The translations under genes and the position numbers were made by a program. Under the pieces are notes generated by a model that did no database searches, was not told the origin of the DNA, and was given only the letters and a program-made list of their open reading frames with translations. Of a DNA stretch of 64,000 nucleotides, positions 1 to 9,057 are shown one piece after another (position 1 is the stretch's first letter; every line of letters starts with the position of its first letter). Location: the NCBI GenBank assembly GCA_027077795.1, contig JALWTT010000006.1, forward strand, positions 585,791 through 649,790, given 5' to 3'. Source of the DNA: Thermotogaceae bacterium (lineage in GTDB: Bacteria > Thermotogota > Thermotogae > Thermotogales > Thermotogaceae).

Positions 1-305
1 CTTTTAAGCTCGAGATTCAAATTGCTCAAGTACTCCCTCCCAATAGGAGTTATCCTGTAAACCTTTCTCGGAGGGCTTGTACTGGTATCCCATTCTGGTA
101 TCACAAATCCAGACGATTCGAGGGAAGCAAGTGTTCTGTAGACTGTACCCATATGACCGACTCCCAAGATTGGGAATCCCATTTCCCTCAATTCCGATGC
201 TATCTCGTATCCATGCCGAGGTTTCTCCGCTATAAGAAGGAGGGAGAAAGCTGTGAGCCACCACCCCATACCACCGAATCCTCCCCCTCTTCCCATTCTC
301 CGCAT
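1..305 (-). CDS. PadR-family transcriptional regulator (3' end cut by window edge)
   Basis: The minus-strand frame opens at an ATG (303-305) with a GGTGA ribosome site and stays open to the window edge, so about 101 residues are visible and the C-terminus is missing. After a glycine-rich leader (RRMGRGGGFGGMG) it reads HGYEIASEL, then GVGHMGTVYRTLASLESSGF, then RKVYRITPIGREYL. This is the winged-helix signature of PadR regulators: HGYEI helix, G.YxxLxxLExxGxI, and xYxITxxG. It lies 10 bases after metG on the same strand, so it is probably co-transcribed. PadR proteins usually repress transporter or stress genes in response to small ligands; the target here is unknown. Another frame is open over the same stretch but shows no protein-like pattern. 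Confidence 0.85.
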   Translation of the reverse strand, partial: MRRMGRGGGFGGMGWWLTAFSLLLIAEKPRHGYEIASELREMGFPILGVGHMGTVYRTLASLESSGFVIPEWDTSTSPPRKVYRITPIGREYLSNLNLELK

Positions 306-315
306 ATTTTCACCT

Positions 316-2223
316 TCAAGAGATCCTTGCTCCAGGTGCTATTTCTCCTTCAACAGTTAGAAGTTTGAGCTCGCTGCCTTTCTTAGCTGCCAAAAGCATA
401 CCTTGGGATTCCACACCGAAGAGCTTCCTTGGCTTGAGATTTGCAACGATGATTACAAGTTTTCCCACGAGCTCCTCTGGGGTGTAATACTTGGCGAGGC
501 CACCCACCAAGGTCCTCTTGCCAAGTTCTCCAACATCTATCTCCATCTCTATGAGTTTTTCAGACCCTTCTATTCTTCTCGCGCTTAAAATCTTTGCCAC
601 CCTCAGGTCTACTTTTGCGAACTCATCCGTGGTTATGATATTTTCCCCTTTCTCTTCCACTTCTTTCACCTCCGCTATTTTTTCAAACTTTTCCATTTCG
701 ATCTTCCTGAACAAGGGTTTACCATGAATCGCATGCACTCCTGATTTCAAGCTTCCCCAAAATTCCAAATGCCCTGGCTTGACCTCTTCGGGGAAGCCAA
801 GTCTCTTGAAGACTTCTCTTGATGTATCCGGCATAACCGGCATTGTCATCATGGCTACTTTCAAGATGCCTTCCAGAGTGTTGTAAAGAACCGTCGCTAA
901 TCTTTCTTTCTCTCCTCTTTTTGCGAGCACCCAGGGTCTTTCTCTATCAAAATAGGTGTTCAAGAAAGCCACGTAGCCCCAAACTGCCTCCATCGCATCT
1001 GTAAGCCTAAGAGAATCCATTAAGTTTATGTAGGAATTCACAGTCTTTTTCGTTTTTTCCAAAAGCTTTTCATCCATCCCACCTGACTTAGATGGCTTTG
1101 GAACATGAGAGTCAAAATGCTTCTTCACCATAGCTAGAGTTCTATGAACTAGATTTCCGTAGTCGTTTGCTAGATCTGCATTGAGTCTTCTCACCAACTT
1201 TTCCTCAGAGAAATCCCCATCTTTTCCAAAAACAATGTCCCTGACCAGGTAATACCTCACCACATCATTTCCATACTTTCTGACAAATTCCCTTGGATCA
1301 ACGGCATTTCCCAGGGATTTAGATATCTTCCGTCCATTGACCGTCAGCCAACCGTGTGCGAAAACTCTTTTGGGCAAATCGAGGCCAACTGACATCAACA
1401 TGGCCGGCCATATCAGTGAGTGAAACCTGTTTATCTCCTTTCCTATGAGGTGAACATCTGCTGGCCAGTATTTTCTCATCCTATCATCGCTCTCTCTCCC
1501 ATATCCTAGGGCGGAGACATAGTTTATAAGTGCGTCCACCCACACATATATAACATGCTCTTCATCCCCTGGAAATGGTATCCCCCACTTGAAAGTGGTC
1601 CGTGTTATCGATATGTCCTTGAGACCTTTCTCCAGTATTTTGAGCATCTCGTTTCTTCTGAACTCGGGTTCCACGAAGTCGGGATTCTCCTTGAATTGCT
1701 TCTTAAGAGCTTCATTATACCTTGATAACCTGAAGAAATAGTTTTCCTCTTCAACCCACTTTACCTCTCTTTTACAAACAGGGCACACCTTTTTTCCATC
1801 TATTTCCTCCACCTCGTCCTCATCGTAATAGGATTCACAGTGAACGCAGTACCATCCAGAGTATTTACCCTTGTAGATATCTCCATTTTCCATCATTTTC
1901 CTGACGAAGAAATTCACGGTCTGCTCATGTTCCGGATTGGTTGTTCTCACAAAATAATCATTGGTTATCTTCAGATCTTCCCACAGCTTCTCGAATTTCA
2001 ATGCGAGCTCGTCACAGAACTCTTTGACATCCTTACCCTTTCTTCTGGCGGATTGAAGTATTTTTAACCCATGTTCATCGGTTCCGGTCAAGAAGAAGAC
2101 ATCATGTCCCATCATTCTCTTGTATCGGGCTATTATGTCCGCCATGATCGTGGTGTAAGCGCTTCCTATATGAGGCTCCGCATTTACATAATATATCGGT
2201 GTTGTTATGTAAAACTTCTTCAA
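316..2223 (-). CDS. metG: Methionyl-tRNA synthetase
   Basis: Charges tRNA-Met with methionine in the cytoplasm. The 635-residue protein has the class I signature HIGS (18-21), a zinc knuckle with C126, C129, C147 and C150, and the KMSKS equivalent KISKS (299-303). From about residue 533 a Trbp111-like tRNA-binding OB domain follows (FAKVDLRVAKIL, then VIIVANLKPRKLFGVES), which normally makes the enzyme a dimer. The start is TTG at 2223, five bases after GAGGAGGGATC. A promoter reading TCGACC-17-TATAAT lies just upstream. Length and domain order are those of MetG with a C-terminal appendix. A PadR-type regulator gene follows directly. Confidence 0.97.
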   Translation of the reverse strand: MKKFYITTPIYYVNAEPHIGSAYTTIMADIIARYKRMMGHDVFFLTGTDEHGLKILQSARRKGKDVKEFCDELALKFEKLWEDLKITNDYFVRTTNPEHEQTVNFFVRKMMENGDIYKGKYSGWYCVHCESYYDEDEVEEIDGKKVCPVCKREVKWVEEENYFFRLSRYNEALKKQFKENPDFVEPEFRRNEMLKILEKGLKDISITRTTFKWGIPFPGDEEHVIYVWVDALINYVSALGYGRESDDRMRKYWPADVHLIGKEINRFHSLIWPAMLMSVGLDLPKRVFAHGWLTVNGRKISKSLGNAVDPREFVRKYGNDVVRYYLVRDIVFGKDGDFSEEKLVRRLNADLANDYGNLVHRTLAMVKKHFDSHVPKPSKSGGMDEKLLEKTKKTVNSYINLMDSLRLTDAMEAVWGYVAFLNTYFDRERPWVLAKRGEKERLATVLYNTLEGILKVAMMTMPVMPDTSREVFKRLGFPEEVKPGHLEFWGSLKSGVHAIHGKPLFRKIEMEKFEKIAEVKEVEEKGENIITTDEFAKVDLRVAKILSARRIEGSEKLIEMEIDVGELGKRTLVGGLAKYYTPEELVGKLVIIVANLKPRKLFGVESQGMLLAAKKGSELKLLTVEGEIAPGARIS

Positions 2224-2260
2224 GATCTGATCCCTCCTCGTTTTTTTCTAACCGTTTCAA

Positions 2261-2289
2261 ATTATAACCCGCCTGTGTTCCTTGGTCGA
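2261..2289 (-). promoter_or_regulatory. Promoter for metG
   Basis: On the minus strand TCGACC (2284-2289) and TATAAT (2261-2266) are separated by exactly 17 bases, about 38 bases before the metG start. The -35 box overlaps that of the divergent deoR-type promoter. Confidence 0.6.
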
Positions 2290-2310
2290 GGATAAAGCGT
2301 GTGATAGAAT
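2282..2310 (+). promoter_or_regulatory. Promoter for the DeoR-type regulator
   Basis: TTGGTC (2282-2287), a 17-base spacer and TAGAAT (2305-2310) precede the GTG start at 2370. The -10 matches at five of six positions and the -35 is weak. Transcription would start near 2317, leaving a leader of about 53 bases. Confidence 0.45.
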
Positions 2311-2369
2311 TTAGGGAAAGTTTAAGCCATAACGAAGCGTTCTTCCATGCTCCTTCGAGGGGTGATCTG

Positions 2370-3137
2370 GTGAAAGCGCTCAGGCTTGAAAGAATCTTAA
2401 AGTTTCTCAGAAATAAGGGGTACGCTACTGTGAAAGAGCTGGCAGGTGATCTCGGTGTTTCGGAAGTAACGGTGAGAAGAGATCTCGAAGAGCTGAAGAA
2501 GCAAGGACTGGTTTATAGAAAACGAGGAGGAGTGTTTCTAAGAAGTTTGCATTACGAGTTGTCATTCTTCTCCAGGCTTGAGAGACAAAGGGAGGAAAAA
2601 ATCAAAATAGCGGAGAAGGCGGTAAAACTGATTCAGAACGGGTGGACGATCTTTACAATGGGTGGAACAACGATATACTACCTTATACAAGCGCTTGATG
2701 ATTCTCATATACAAAGCCTCACTGTGATAACCAATTCCATAACCACCGCATGGGCGGTTATAAATTTGAAGAAAGAATTTAATCTGATACACACGGGTGG
2801 AGCTGTGAGAAGGGGATCCTTTGAATGCGTGGGAGAGCAAGTAGCAGATGCAATCGATCACATCAAGTTCGACCTTGCTATTGTGGGAACCGATGGGATA
2901 GACCCGAAGGAAGGAATAACCGTTTCGAATTACAGTGAGAGTCTCCTCGCCAGAAGGATAAAGAGAAGGGCAAAAACAATGATGGTAGTCTCAGATTCGA
3001 GCAAGTTTGGGGTGATAAAACCTTACAAGGCTTTGGATATAAGCGAGCTAGATCTTTTGATAACCGATCCTGGAATTCCCGAGAGCTTTGCCAGATCACT
3101 TTCAAACTCCGGCGTTGAGCTTCATATAGCCTTGTAA
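2370..3137 (+). CDS. DeoR-family transcriptional regulator
   Basis: A DeoR-type repressor of 255 residues. The N-terminus carries a winged helix-turn-helix (RILKFLRNKGYATVKELA, then VSEVTVRRDLEELKKQGL). The rest is a DeoRC sugar-phosphate sensor domain with ITNSITTAW, HTGGAVRR and DLAIVGTDGID, which in this family bind a phosphorylated sugar. The chosen start is GTG at 2370 because GGGGTGATC lies three to four bases before it; the frame is open upstream but overlaps the promoter. It diverges from metG. Its 3' end overlaps the 3' end of mfd by 36 bases on the opposite strand. Sugar genes are not adjacent, so the regulon is unknown. Confidence 0.9.
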   Translation: MKALRLERILKFLRNKGYATVKELAGDLGVSEVTVRRDLEELKKQGLVYRKRGGVFLRSLHYELSFFSRLERQREEKIKIAEKAVKLIQNGWTIFTMGGTTIYYLIQALDDSHIQSLTVITNSITTAWAVINLKKEFNLIHTGGAVRRGSFECVGEQVADAIDHIKFDLAIVGTDGIDPKEGITVSNYSESLLARRIKRRAKTMMVVSDSSKFGVIKPYKALDISELDLLITDPGIPESFARSLSNSGVELHIAL

Positions 3138-5855
3138 CCATCTCTGAAAGTTCCTGAGGTCAGTCATGACAACCACTGTACTTTCATTCACGACAACATG
3201 TGGTAGGTCACTTAAAATATCAGGAACACGAGCGTGAAATTTAAGGGTAATTGATCCTTTACCTATTTCGAGCTTTTTCACTTTGATCCTCAGCAAAGCC
3301 ACCCTCGTTTTCGAGAGTTCCAGAAGATTTAGAACGGGAGTGGGCAGTTTTCCAAATCGATCCCGAAGCTCCTCTTTGATGTCATCCACATCGTTTAGAC
3401 TGCCCACGAGTGAAAGCCGTCTGTATATTCTTAACCTTTCAAAGGGGTTCGATATGTAGCTCTCCGGTATGTGAACATCCCCGGGGTAACCTAGAATCTC
3501 CACATCAACTTCCCCAATTTTCTCTCCTCTGAACTTCCCGAGAGTTTCCCTGATCATCTCGACGTAGTACTTGTAGCCTATGGATTCTACGTGGCCAGAT
3601 TGCTCCAGCCCTAACACGTCCCCATAGCCTCGAATTTCCATATCCTTTAATGCCACCTCTATTCCACTTCCAGCATCTGTCAGATTCTTGATTATTTCCA
3701 GACGTTTTAGAGCTTCCCTTGACGTACCGGGTGGGTACAACAGGTATGCGTATCCTTTGATCTGCCTTCTCCCCACCCTTCCACGGAGTTGATAGAGTTG
3801 GGAGAGTCCATACCTGTGAGCGTCATCAACTATGATCGTATTGGCCGTGCCGATATCCATCCCACTTTCAATCACCGTTGTACACAACAGTAGGTCAATT
3901 TCACCGGCGAGAAAACTCTCAACAGCTCTCTCCAGCTTCTTTTTGTCCATCCTTCCGTGGGCTACTGAAATTGAAATTTCAGGAAGAATTCTCTCTAAGC
4001 GCTCTTGAATCTTCTCGAGCTCCTCCACCCTGTTATGAACATATATCACCTGGCCACCCCTTGCGAGCTCCCTTAGAGTTGCCGCTCGGACGATTGAATC
4101 ACTGTATGGAGCCACATTGACCACAACGGGTTTTCTACCCATGGGAGGTGTTCTTATCACGGATATGTCTTTCATGCCTGACAAAGCCATATGAAGGGTT
4201 CTGGGTATAGGGGTTGCACTCATTGAGAGGACATTTACCGAGAGTCGAAGTTTCTTCAATTTTTCCTTTTGTTCCACTCCAAATTTTTGTTCCTCATCGA
4301 CTATGATCAAACCCAGGTCTGCGAATGATACATCTTTGGAAAGAAGCGCATGGGTTCCTATGATAACATCTGTCTTTCCTCTTTTTAAATTTTCCAGTAT
4401 CTCTTTTCTCTCTCCTCCCTTTTTAGTAGAATCAAGCAGCTCGACACTGATTCCGAAATCCTCCAACCTATTCTTGAAAACCCTGTAGTGCTGGTTTGCC
4501 AGAACGACCGTTGGTGCTAGAACAGCCACTTGTTTTCCAGAGACCACCGTTCTGAAAGTTGCCCTCAATGCGACCTCTGTTTTCCCGTACCCTGAATCTC
4601 CACTAATCAGCCTGTCCATTGGCTTATCCGAGGCAAGATCCTCAAGTACCTCCTCTATGGCTTTGAGCTGATCTCTAGTCTCTATATGGGGAAATGTCTT
4701 AAAAAATCTCTCTTCAAGGTCTGGATCCCCCGGCAATGATATTCCCTTTACAGCTGATCGTTCTGCATACAGTTTCACCAATTCTTTAACCTTTGACTCT
4801 ATGTCCTTCCTAACTCTTTTAACACGTCTTCGCCACTTACTTGATTTGAGGCTGTCGACCTCTCTTCTCTCAGTTCCTATGTATTTGTGGATTCTAGAGA
4901 GCCTATCCACGGGAACGTATAGAGACGCGTCAGAATATTGAAGCTTTACGAAATCTTTCTCTCCAAGAGCACTTTTGACCCTCTCAAGTCCCTCGAATTT
5001 TCCTATACCATAATCCTTGTGAACGACCAGATCCCCCAGTTGAAGATCCTCGACATCCACAATAGGAGTACTCTCTATCCTTTCACTTGTGACCTCGATT
5101 GCCCTACCTTTGACATCTATTTTCTTAACCTTTCCCACAATCTTCAAAATCTCTTCAATGGGGATTAAAGATCTTTTATAGATTTTCCATCCGTCCTTCG
5201 AGATTTCCCTCAATTCCCTCAGCTTCTTTTCGTGTTCATTTGTCACTTCCTCTATATTTGGTGAGAAAAACTCCGGATCTTTCAGATAATCGAAGATTGT
5301 CGAGGTGTCTCCCCTGTCAAATGGAAGTGTATCGAGGTTGGGATCCGAAGAGAAGTTTTCCGAAGCCGGCGTTATAGTCACAGACTCCAGTACTTCGATA
5401 GATCTCTGGGTAACGGGGTCGAATTCTCTTATATCTTCTATATCCTCATCGAATAGCTCAAACCTCACGGGATATTTTCCAAATGGTGTAAATATATCCA
5501 GTATATCTCCTCTGATCGAGAATTCACCAACGAATGTCACTTTGTCGACTCTGGTGTAGCCCATCTCGATCAGGTCAGAGGGAGATAGTGAGAAACTGTC
5601 AGATCTTCGGAATTTCCTGACCTTCGATCTGATTTTCTCAGGATTTGGTAAGAATCTCGATATCGCCGTTAAAGTGGTGACAAATCCCTCAATTTTTCCT
5701 TCCGCTATGGATATGAGAACCTTTATTCTCTCTGCTCTAACAGCTGAACTGTTTTCAGAAAATGGAAGGCCGTCGAAGTCTGGAAAGAGTGGCAAAGACA
5801 GCTCCGATGATATAGACTTTGCGAGTCGATCGTTTTTAACCAGTATTACTTTCAT
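3102..5855 (-). CDS. mfd: Transcription-repair coupling factor Mfd (short form)
   Basis: ATP-driven translocase that removes RNA polymerase stalled at DNA lesions and recruits UvrA. At 917 residues it is shorter than the usual ~1150. The N-terminal UvrB-like part is reduced (residues 1-250). Then come the RNA-polymerase-interacting CarD-like domain (GDLVVHKDYGIGKFEG, from about 271 to 327), Walker A GDSGYGKT (419-426), Walker B VDEEQ, SATPIPRTLHMAL, the TRG region GRVGRRQIKGYAYLL, and the C-terminal TRCF domain. Loss of the UvrB-like domain 2 is known for Thermotoga Mfd. The ATG at 5855 overlaps the preceding HD-GYP gene by 20 bases. The 3' end overlaps the DeoR-type gene by 36 bases tail to tail. 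Confidence 0.95.
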   Translation of the reverse strand: MKVILVKNDRLAKSISSELSLPLFPDFDGLPFSENSSAVRAERIKVLISIAEGKIEGFVTTLTAISRFLPNPEKIRSKVRKFRRSDSFSLSPSDLIEMGYTRVDKVTFVGEFSIRGDILDIFTPFGKYPVRFELFDEDIEDIREFDPVTQRSIEVLESVTITPASENFSSDPNLDTLPFDRGDTSTIFDYLKDPEFFSPNIEEVTNEHEKKLRELREISKDGWKIYKRSLIPIEEILKIVGKVKKIDVKGRAIEVTSERIESTPIVDVEDLQLGDLVVHKDYGIGKFEGLERVKSALGEKDFVKLQYSDASLYVPVDRLSRIHKYIGTERREVDSLKSSKWRRRVKRVRKDIESKVKELVKLYAERSAVKGISLPGDPDLEERFFKTFPHIETRDQLKAIEEVLEDLASDKPMDRLISGDSGYGKTEVALRATFRTVVSGKQVAVLAPTVVLANQHYRVFKNRLEDFGISVELLDSTKKGGERKEILENLKRGKTDVIIGTHALLSKDVSFADLGLIIVDEEQKFGVEQKEKLKKLRLSVNVLSMSATPIPRTLHMALSGMKDISVIRTPPMGRKPVVVNVAPYSDSIVRAATLRELARGGQVIYVHNRVEELEKIQERLERILPEISISVAHGRMDKKKLERAVESFLAGEIDLLLCTTVIESGMDIGTANTIIVDDAHRYGLSQLYQLRGRVGRRQIKGYAYLLYPPGTSREALKRLEIIKNLTDAGSGIEVALKDMEIRGYGDVLGLEQSGHVESIGYKYYVEMIRETLGKFRGEKIGEVDVEILGYPGDVHIPESYISNPFERLRIYRRLSLVGSLNDVDDIKEELRDRFGKLPTPVLNLLELSKTRVALLRIKVKKLEIGKGSITLKFHARVPDILSDLPHVVVNESTVVVMTDLRNFQRWLQGYMKLNAGV

Positions 5856-8436
5856 CCTCCAACTCCTCCGAGAAGAGTTTCCGAAATACCCCAACAGCCA
5901 CTTTAACTATCTTCGGATCCCATTGAAACTTTTCGTTCTTTTCCAGGATTTCAAGCGCCGTTTTTATACTCAAGGCTTTTCTGTATGGCCTATCCGATGT
6001 CATAGCATCGAACGCATCAGCTACGGATATTATCCGCGATTCCAGAGGAATTTCCTCCCCTTTCAATCCATCTGGATATCCTCCTCCACCGTAGAATTCA
6101 TGATGGTATCTGATGATTTTTGCTATGTGCTTGAAATTTTTAATCCTCTTGACCAATTCCTCTCCAAGAATAGGGTGCTTCGTTATTTCCTCATATTCAT
6201 CCTTGGTTAACCTGGATGGTTTGTTCAAGATAGATCCTCGGATACCTATTTTGCCTATATCGTGTAGAAGGGCGGCTATTTCTATCGTCTCCAGCCTATC
6301 CCTTGAAAGCCCCATGGTTCTAGCTATGGCCATTGAGTAATTTGCTACCCGTCTTGAATGCCCTTTGGTATATGGATCCTTTAGTTCTATTGCATAGCTT
6401 AGAGCCTCTATGGTATCAAGGAGTGTGTTTTTTAAATCCTCATAGTATTTTATCCTCTGGAGGGCCATCGCTACTATCCTTGTGAAAATCCTCAGGATCT
6501 TGAGATCGTTTTGCGAGAAGGCGTTGATTTTAGCTCTATCGATCTCTATGACTCCCATAACGCCACTCTCAGTCCTAAGGGGAAGCGCAACAGCAGATCT
6601 GGAATTCTCGTTGCTCCAAACGTATATGTCATCTTCAAAGACGTTTCCCAATATGTATTCCTCTCCCTTCTCCAGGACATACCTCATTATTCCCCTTTCT
6701 CCAAGATACTCCACTTCGATCTCATTGCTACCTTTGTTTATGTATTTCACAGGGAAAGAGTGCTCTGAAAAATCCTCCCTCCATCCCAGCGCCACCGTGG
6801 TCGTGTCATCGAACAGATCAAACATATGCCAAAGAAGAACTTCTTCCACTTTTTCTCTACCATTTACGAGAAGAATCATATCAAGCAGGTCTAAGACCTT
6901 CGACATGGATATGTTGTTTTTCTCCAGAGATTTGTAATTTTCATGGGAGCGGATCAGTATATCGCCGATTGTGGATATGATCTCAAAGAATCTCTTCTCA
7001 TCCTCAGAGAAAACTTCTTCGTGAGGGTAAAAGAGTTTCATGATGAATCCTCCCATATAAATGCTCAGAGAGAATTCCCCTGTTTTTCCTTTCCTTCTCA
7101 CCATGCCGCTGGGCTCTATGATTTCGTATCCTATAGGAGCAGTTCTCAAAGTGCTCGATATGACGCTATATATATCATCCAGAATCCTATCTGAATTCTC
7201 CCTTATGTCAGCACTTCTTATGAAGTTCAAGAAGTTTAGGATGCTTCTGTCTAGTCTGGATATATCTCCGTAGACTTCAGACAACTTTTCATTCAGTGTC
7301 AAGAGCTCTTCATTCATCGCTGATAGCTCTTCATTCGCAGCATTCAGATTCTCAGTCTTGCTGATGATTTCCCTCTCCATAGTAGATGCCCACGTGGTGT
7401 TGTTCACCCAGAAACCGAAAATCAATGTTCCGGATATCAGCATCAGCATCAACAGGATTCTATATATGAAATACCACTGGTATTTCACTATGGCGTTTTT
7501 ATACAAAACCACGATTTCGTACCCATTCCCTATGACTTTCAGTGTATTTCTCTCTTTTTCTAAATCAGAAAGCTTTTTGGGTTTTCCAAAGGAAAGTACC
7601 TTTCCTTTGCTGAATATGTAAATCCCATCAACAAACGAGGGTCTCCCTTTTCCAAAAGCCAGGCTCTTGAAATGCTCATCTTTTAGGATATCTCTTAGGC
7701 TCCTCTCATCGATGACTGCCATTATCTCCGATTTGTACATTTTCAGGTGCGTTCTCATGTCTTTATCAACGGCCTTGATGAGGTTGCCAATAGTGCTCGA
7801 TGCAAAGATCATGAGTATCAATCCAGCTATGATGACGGTTAAAATCGATGTGATGATCCTCACTTTTCTCGCAAAAAGTATCTTTTCGTTTCCAAGGATC
7901 CGCAGAAAATGCCTTCGAACCGATACCACCACAGAAGAAAATAAGAGGATTGGATAGACCGTTATGAAAACACTTTCAGGGAGAAACATCGTCAAGGCGG
8001 AGAGAGCTAAGATGATCTCAGCTACCCCACTTGTGGAAGATGTAAACGATACAAGAATGGAAACTCCTACGATATCAAAAGGATAAGGATCTCCGTACAA
8101 GCTGAGCCCCTTTACATAGAGATAAAGTGATGCGGATCCTATCCCGACCAACAGACTGGGAACAGAGATGCCCAAAGTATTTCCCTTCCTTGACAGTATC
8201 GATGCAGCTTTGGCGAGGATTATATAACCTATGAGATTGGTGAACGAGAGGTTCCCAACTATCTGAACAAATGCGAGAACTGGAAACAATAGCCAGAGCC
8301 CTGTTATCCAATCACTCACTTCTTCACACGCGGGTGCTGCGAATACCTTTAACCCTATGCTTGGTATGAGCAACGGTAGGTATGTCATGAAAAATTGGCT
8401 TAATCTTTTAATTTCTTCCACGCTATCTACCACCAA
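5836..8436 (-). CDS. Membrane sensor with GAF and HD-GYP domains (probable c-di-GMP phosphodiesterase)
   Basis: An 866-residue protein. The first ~200 residues are a run of membrane segments. A further hydrophobic stretch near residue 325-345 leads into a coiled coil (NLNAANEELSAMNEELLTLN), GAF-like regions, and a C-terminal HD-GYP domain with HD at 725-726, HHEFYGGGGYPDG (GYP 786-788) and DAFDAMTSDRPYR. HD-GYP enzymes hydrolyse cyclic di-GMP; the metal-binding residues look intact. The start is uncertain: the first candidate is TTG at 8436 with a weak ribosome site, and an ATG lies 16 codons further in. It overlaps a 35-codon reading frame at its start and mfd at its end, so translational coupling is likely. 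The sensed signal is unknown. Confidence 0.88.
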   Translation of the reverse strand: MVVDSVEEIKRLSQFFMTYLPLLIPSIGLKVFAAPACEEVSDWITGLWLLFPVLAFVQIVGNLSFTNLIGYIILAKAASILSRKGNTLGISVPSLLVGIGSASLYLYVKGLSLYGDPYPFDIVGVSILVSFTSSTSGVAEIILALSALTMFLPESVFITVYPILLFSSVVVSVRRHFLRILGNEKILFARKVRIITSILTVIIAGLILMIFASSTIGNLIKAVDKDMRTHLKMYKSEIMAVIDERSLRDILKDEHFKSLAFGKGRPSFVDGIYIFSKGKVLSFGKPKKLSDLEKERNTLKVIGNGYEIVVLYKNAIVKYQWYFIYRILLMLMLISGTLIFGFWVNNTTWASTMEREIISKTENLNAANEELSAMNEELLTLNEKLSEVYGDISRLDRSILNFLNFIRSADIRENSDRILDDIYSVISSTLRTAPIGYEIIEPSGMVRRKGKTGEFSLSIYMGGFIMKLFYPHEEVFSEDEKRFFEIISTIGDILIRSHENYKSLEKNNISMSKVLDLLDMILLVNGREKVEEVLLWHMFDLFDDTTTVALGWREDFSEHSFPVKYINKGSNEIEVEYLGERGIMRYVLEKGEEYILGNVFEDDIYVWSNENSRSAVALPLRTESGVMGVIEIDRAKINAFSQNDLKILRIFTRIVAMALQRIKYYEDLKNTLLDTIEALSYAIELKDPYTKGHSRRVANYSMAIARTMGLSRDRLETIEIAALLHDIGKIGIRGSILNKPSRLTKDEYEEITKHPILGEELVKRIKNFKHIAKIIRYHHEFYGGGGYPDGLKGEEIPLESRIISVADAFDAMTSDRPYRKALSIKTALEILEKNEKFQWDPKIVKVAVGVFRKLFSEELEDESNTG

Positions 8437-8530
8437 AGGCCGAGATAAGTTTCATCACAACGCTTCCCAGGGTGATAACGATCAAGAGCATCACCAGCGA
8501 CAGTACTAGCATTCTTGCCTTTCTGATCAT
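8423..8530 (-). CDS. Small single-span membrane peptide (35 residues), unrecognised
   Basis: The 90 bases between hpt and the HD-GYP gene contain a frame that starts with ATG overlapping the hpt stop as ATGA and ends with TAG at 8423, inside the HD-GYP start region. The peptide begins [19 protein letters not shown] and ends KLISAFGGR: a basic N-terminus, one hydrophobic helix of about 18 residues, and a basic tail. The same ATGA coupling is seen at other real junctions in this window. No family is recognised. It could be a small membrane partner of the HD-GYP protein, or a relay frame that couples translation from hpt to it. Confidence 0.5.
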   Translation of the reverse strand: MIRKARMLVLSLVMLLIVITLGSVVMKLISAFGGR

Positions 8531-9057
8531 TTGTCCAGATATCCCAGGAACGGTAGGTTCCTGAACCGTTCGTCGTAATCCAACCCGTACCCAAGGAGGA
8601 ATTGATCTTGGAGTTCAAAAGCCACAAAATCCGCATCTATTCCGTGATCATGAGCGGTCTTTTCAGCCAAGGCCGCTATTCTGATATCTCTTGGTCTGTA
8701 TTTCTTCAGATACTTCATGAGGTATCTCAGAGTTAGCCCTGTGTCAATAACATCTTCAACTATCAAGAGGTACTTATCTTCGAGATCTTCATCTAACCAA
8801 GATTTAACCCTTATTCTGCCTGTTGAATCCGTTCCAGAATAGCTTGTAACATGCACAAACGAATAAACGACATCGAGATCTATGTTTAGGACAAGTTCTG
8901 TAAAAAAGTGGATAGCTCCTTTGAGTATACATACGGTATGTATAATATCGGTCTTGTCTTTGTAAAAATTTGTTATCTCCTTTCCCAATTTCCTTGCAGC
9001 TTCTCGTATCTCGTCGAGACTGTAGAGAACTTTTATATCCTCACGCTCGATCTTCAA
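8527..9057 (-). CDS. hpt: Hypoxanthine phosphoribosyltransferase
   Basis: Purine salvage: converts hypoxanthine (and usually guanine) with PRPP into IMP/GMP. The protein has the type I PRTase PRPP loop [10 protein letters not shown] (100-109), the upstream flexible-loop region SYSGTDSTG, and the base-binding end [17 protein letters not shown]. Length (176 residues) is normal. I start it at TTG 9057 because GAGGGGTGAT sits four bases upstream; a GTG nine bases earlier lies inside that ribosome site. It overlaps the end of prfA by 17 bases and couples to the next small frame by ATGA. Confidence 0.94.
   Translation of the reverse strand: MKIEREDIKVLYSLDEIREAARKLGKEITNFYKDKTDIIHTVCILKGAIHFFTELVLNIDLDVVYSFVHVTSYSGTDSTGRIRVKSWLDEDLEDKYLLIVEDVIDTGLTLRYLMKYLKKYRPRDIRIAALAEKTAHDHGIDADFVAFELQDQFLLGYGLDYDERFRNLPFLGYLDK

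Noticed and set aside
4-264. An open minus-strand frame of 86 codons at the left edge
   Set aside because: A different minus-strand frame over the same bases gives a clear PadR winged helix with its own ribosome site; this one has no pattern.
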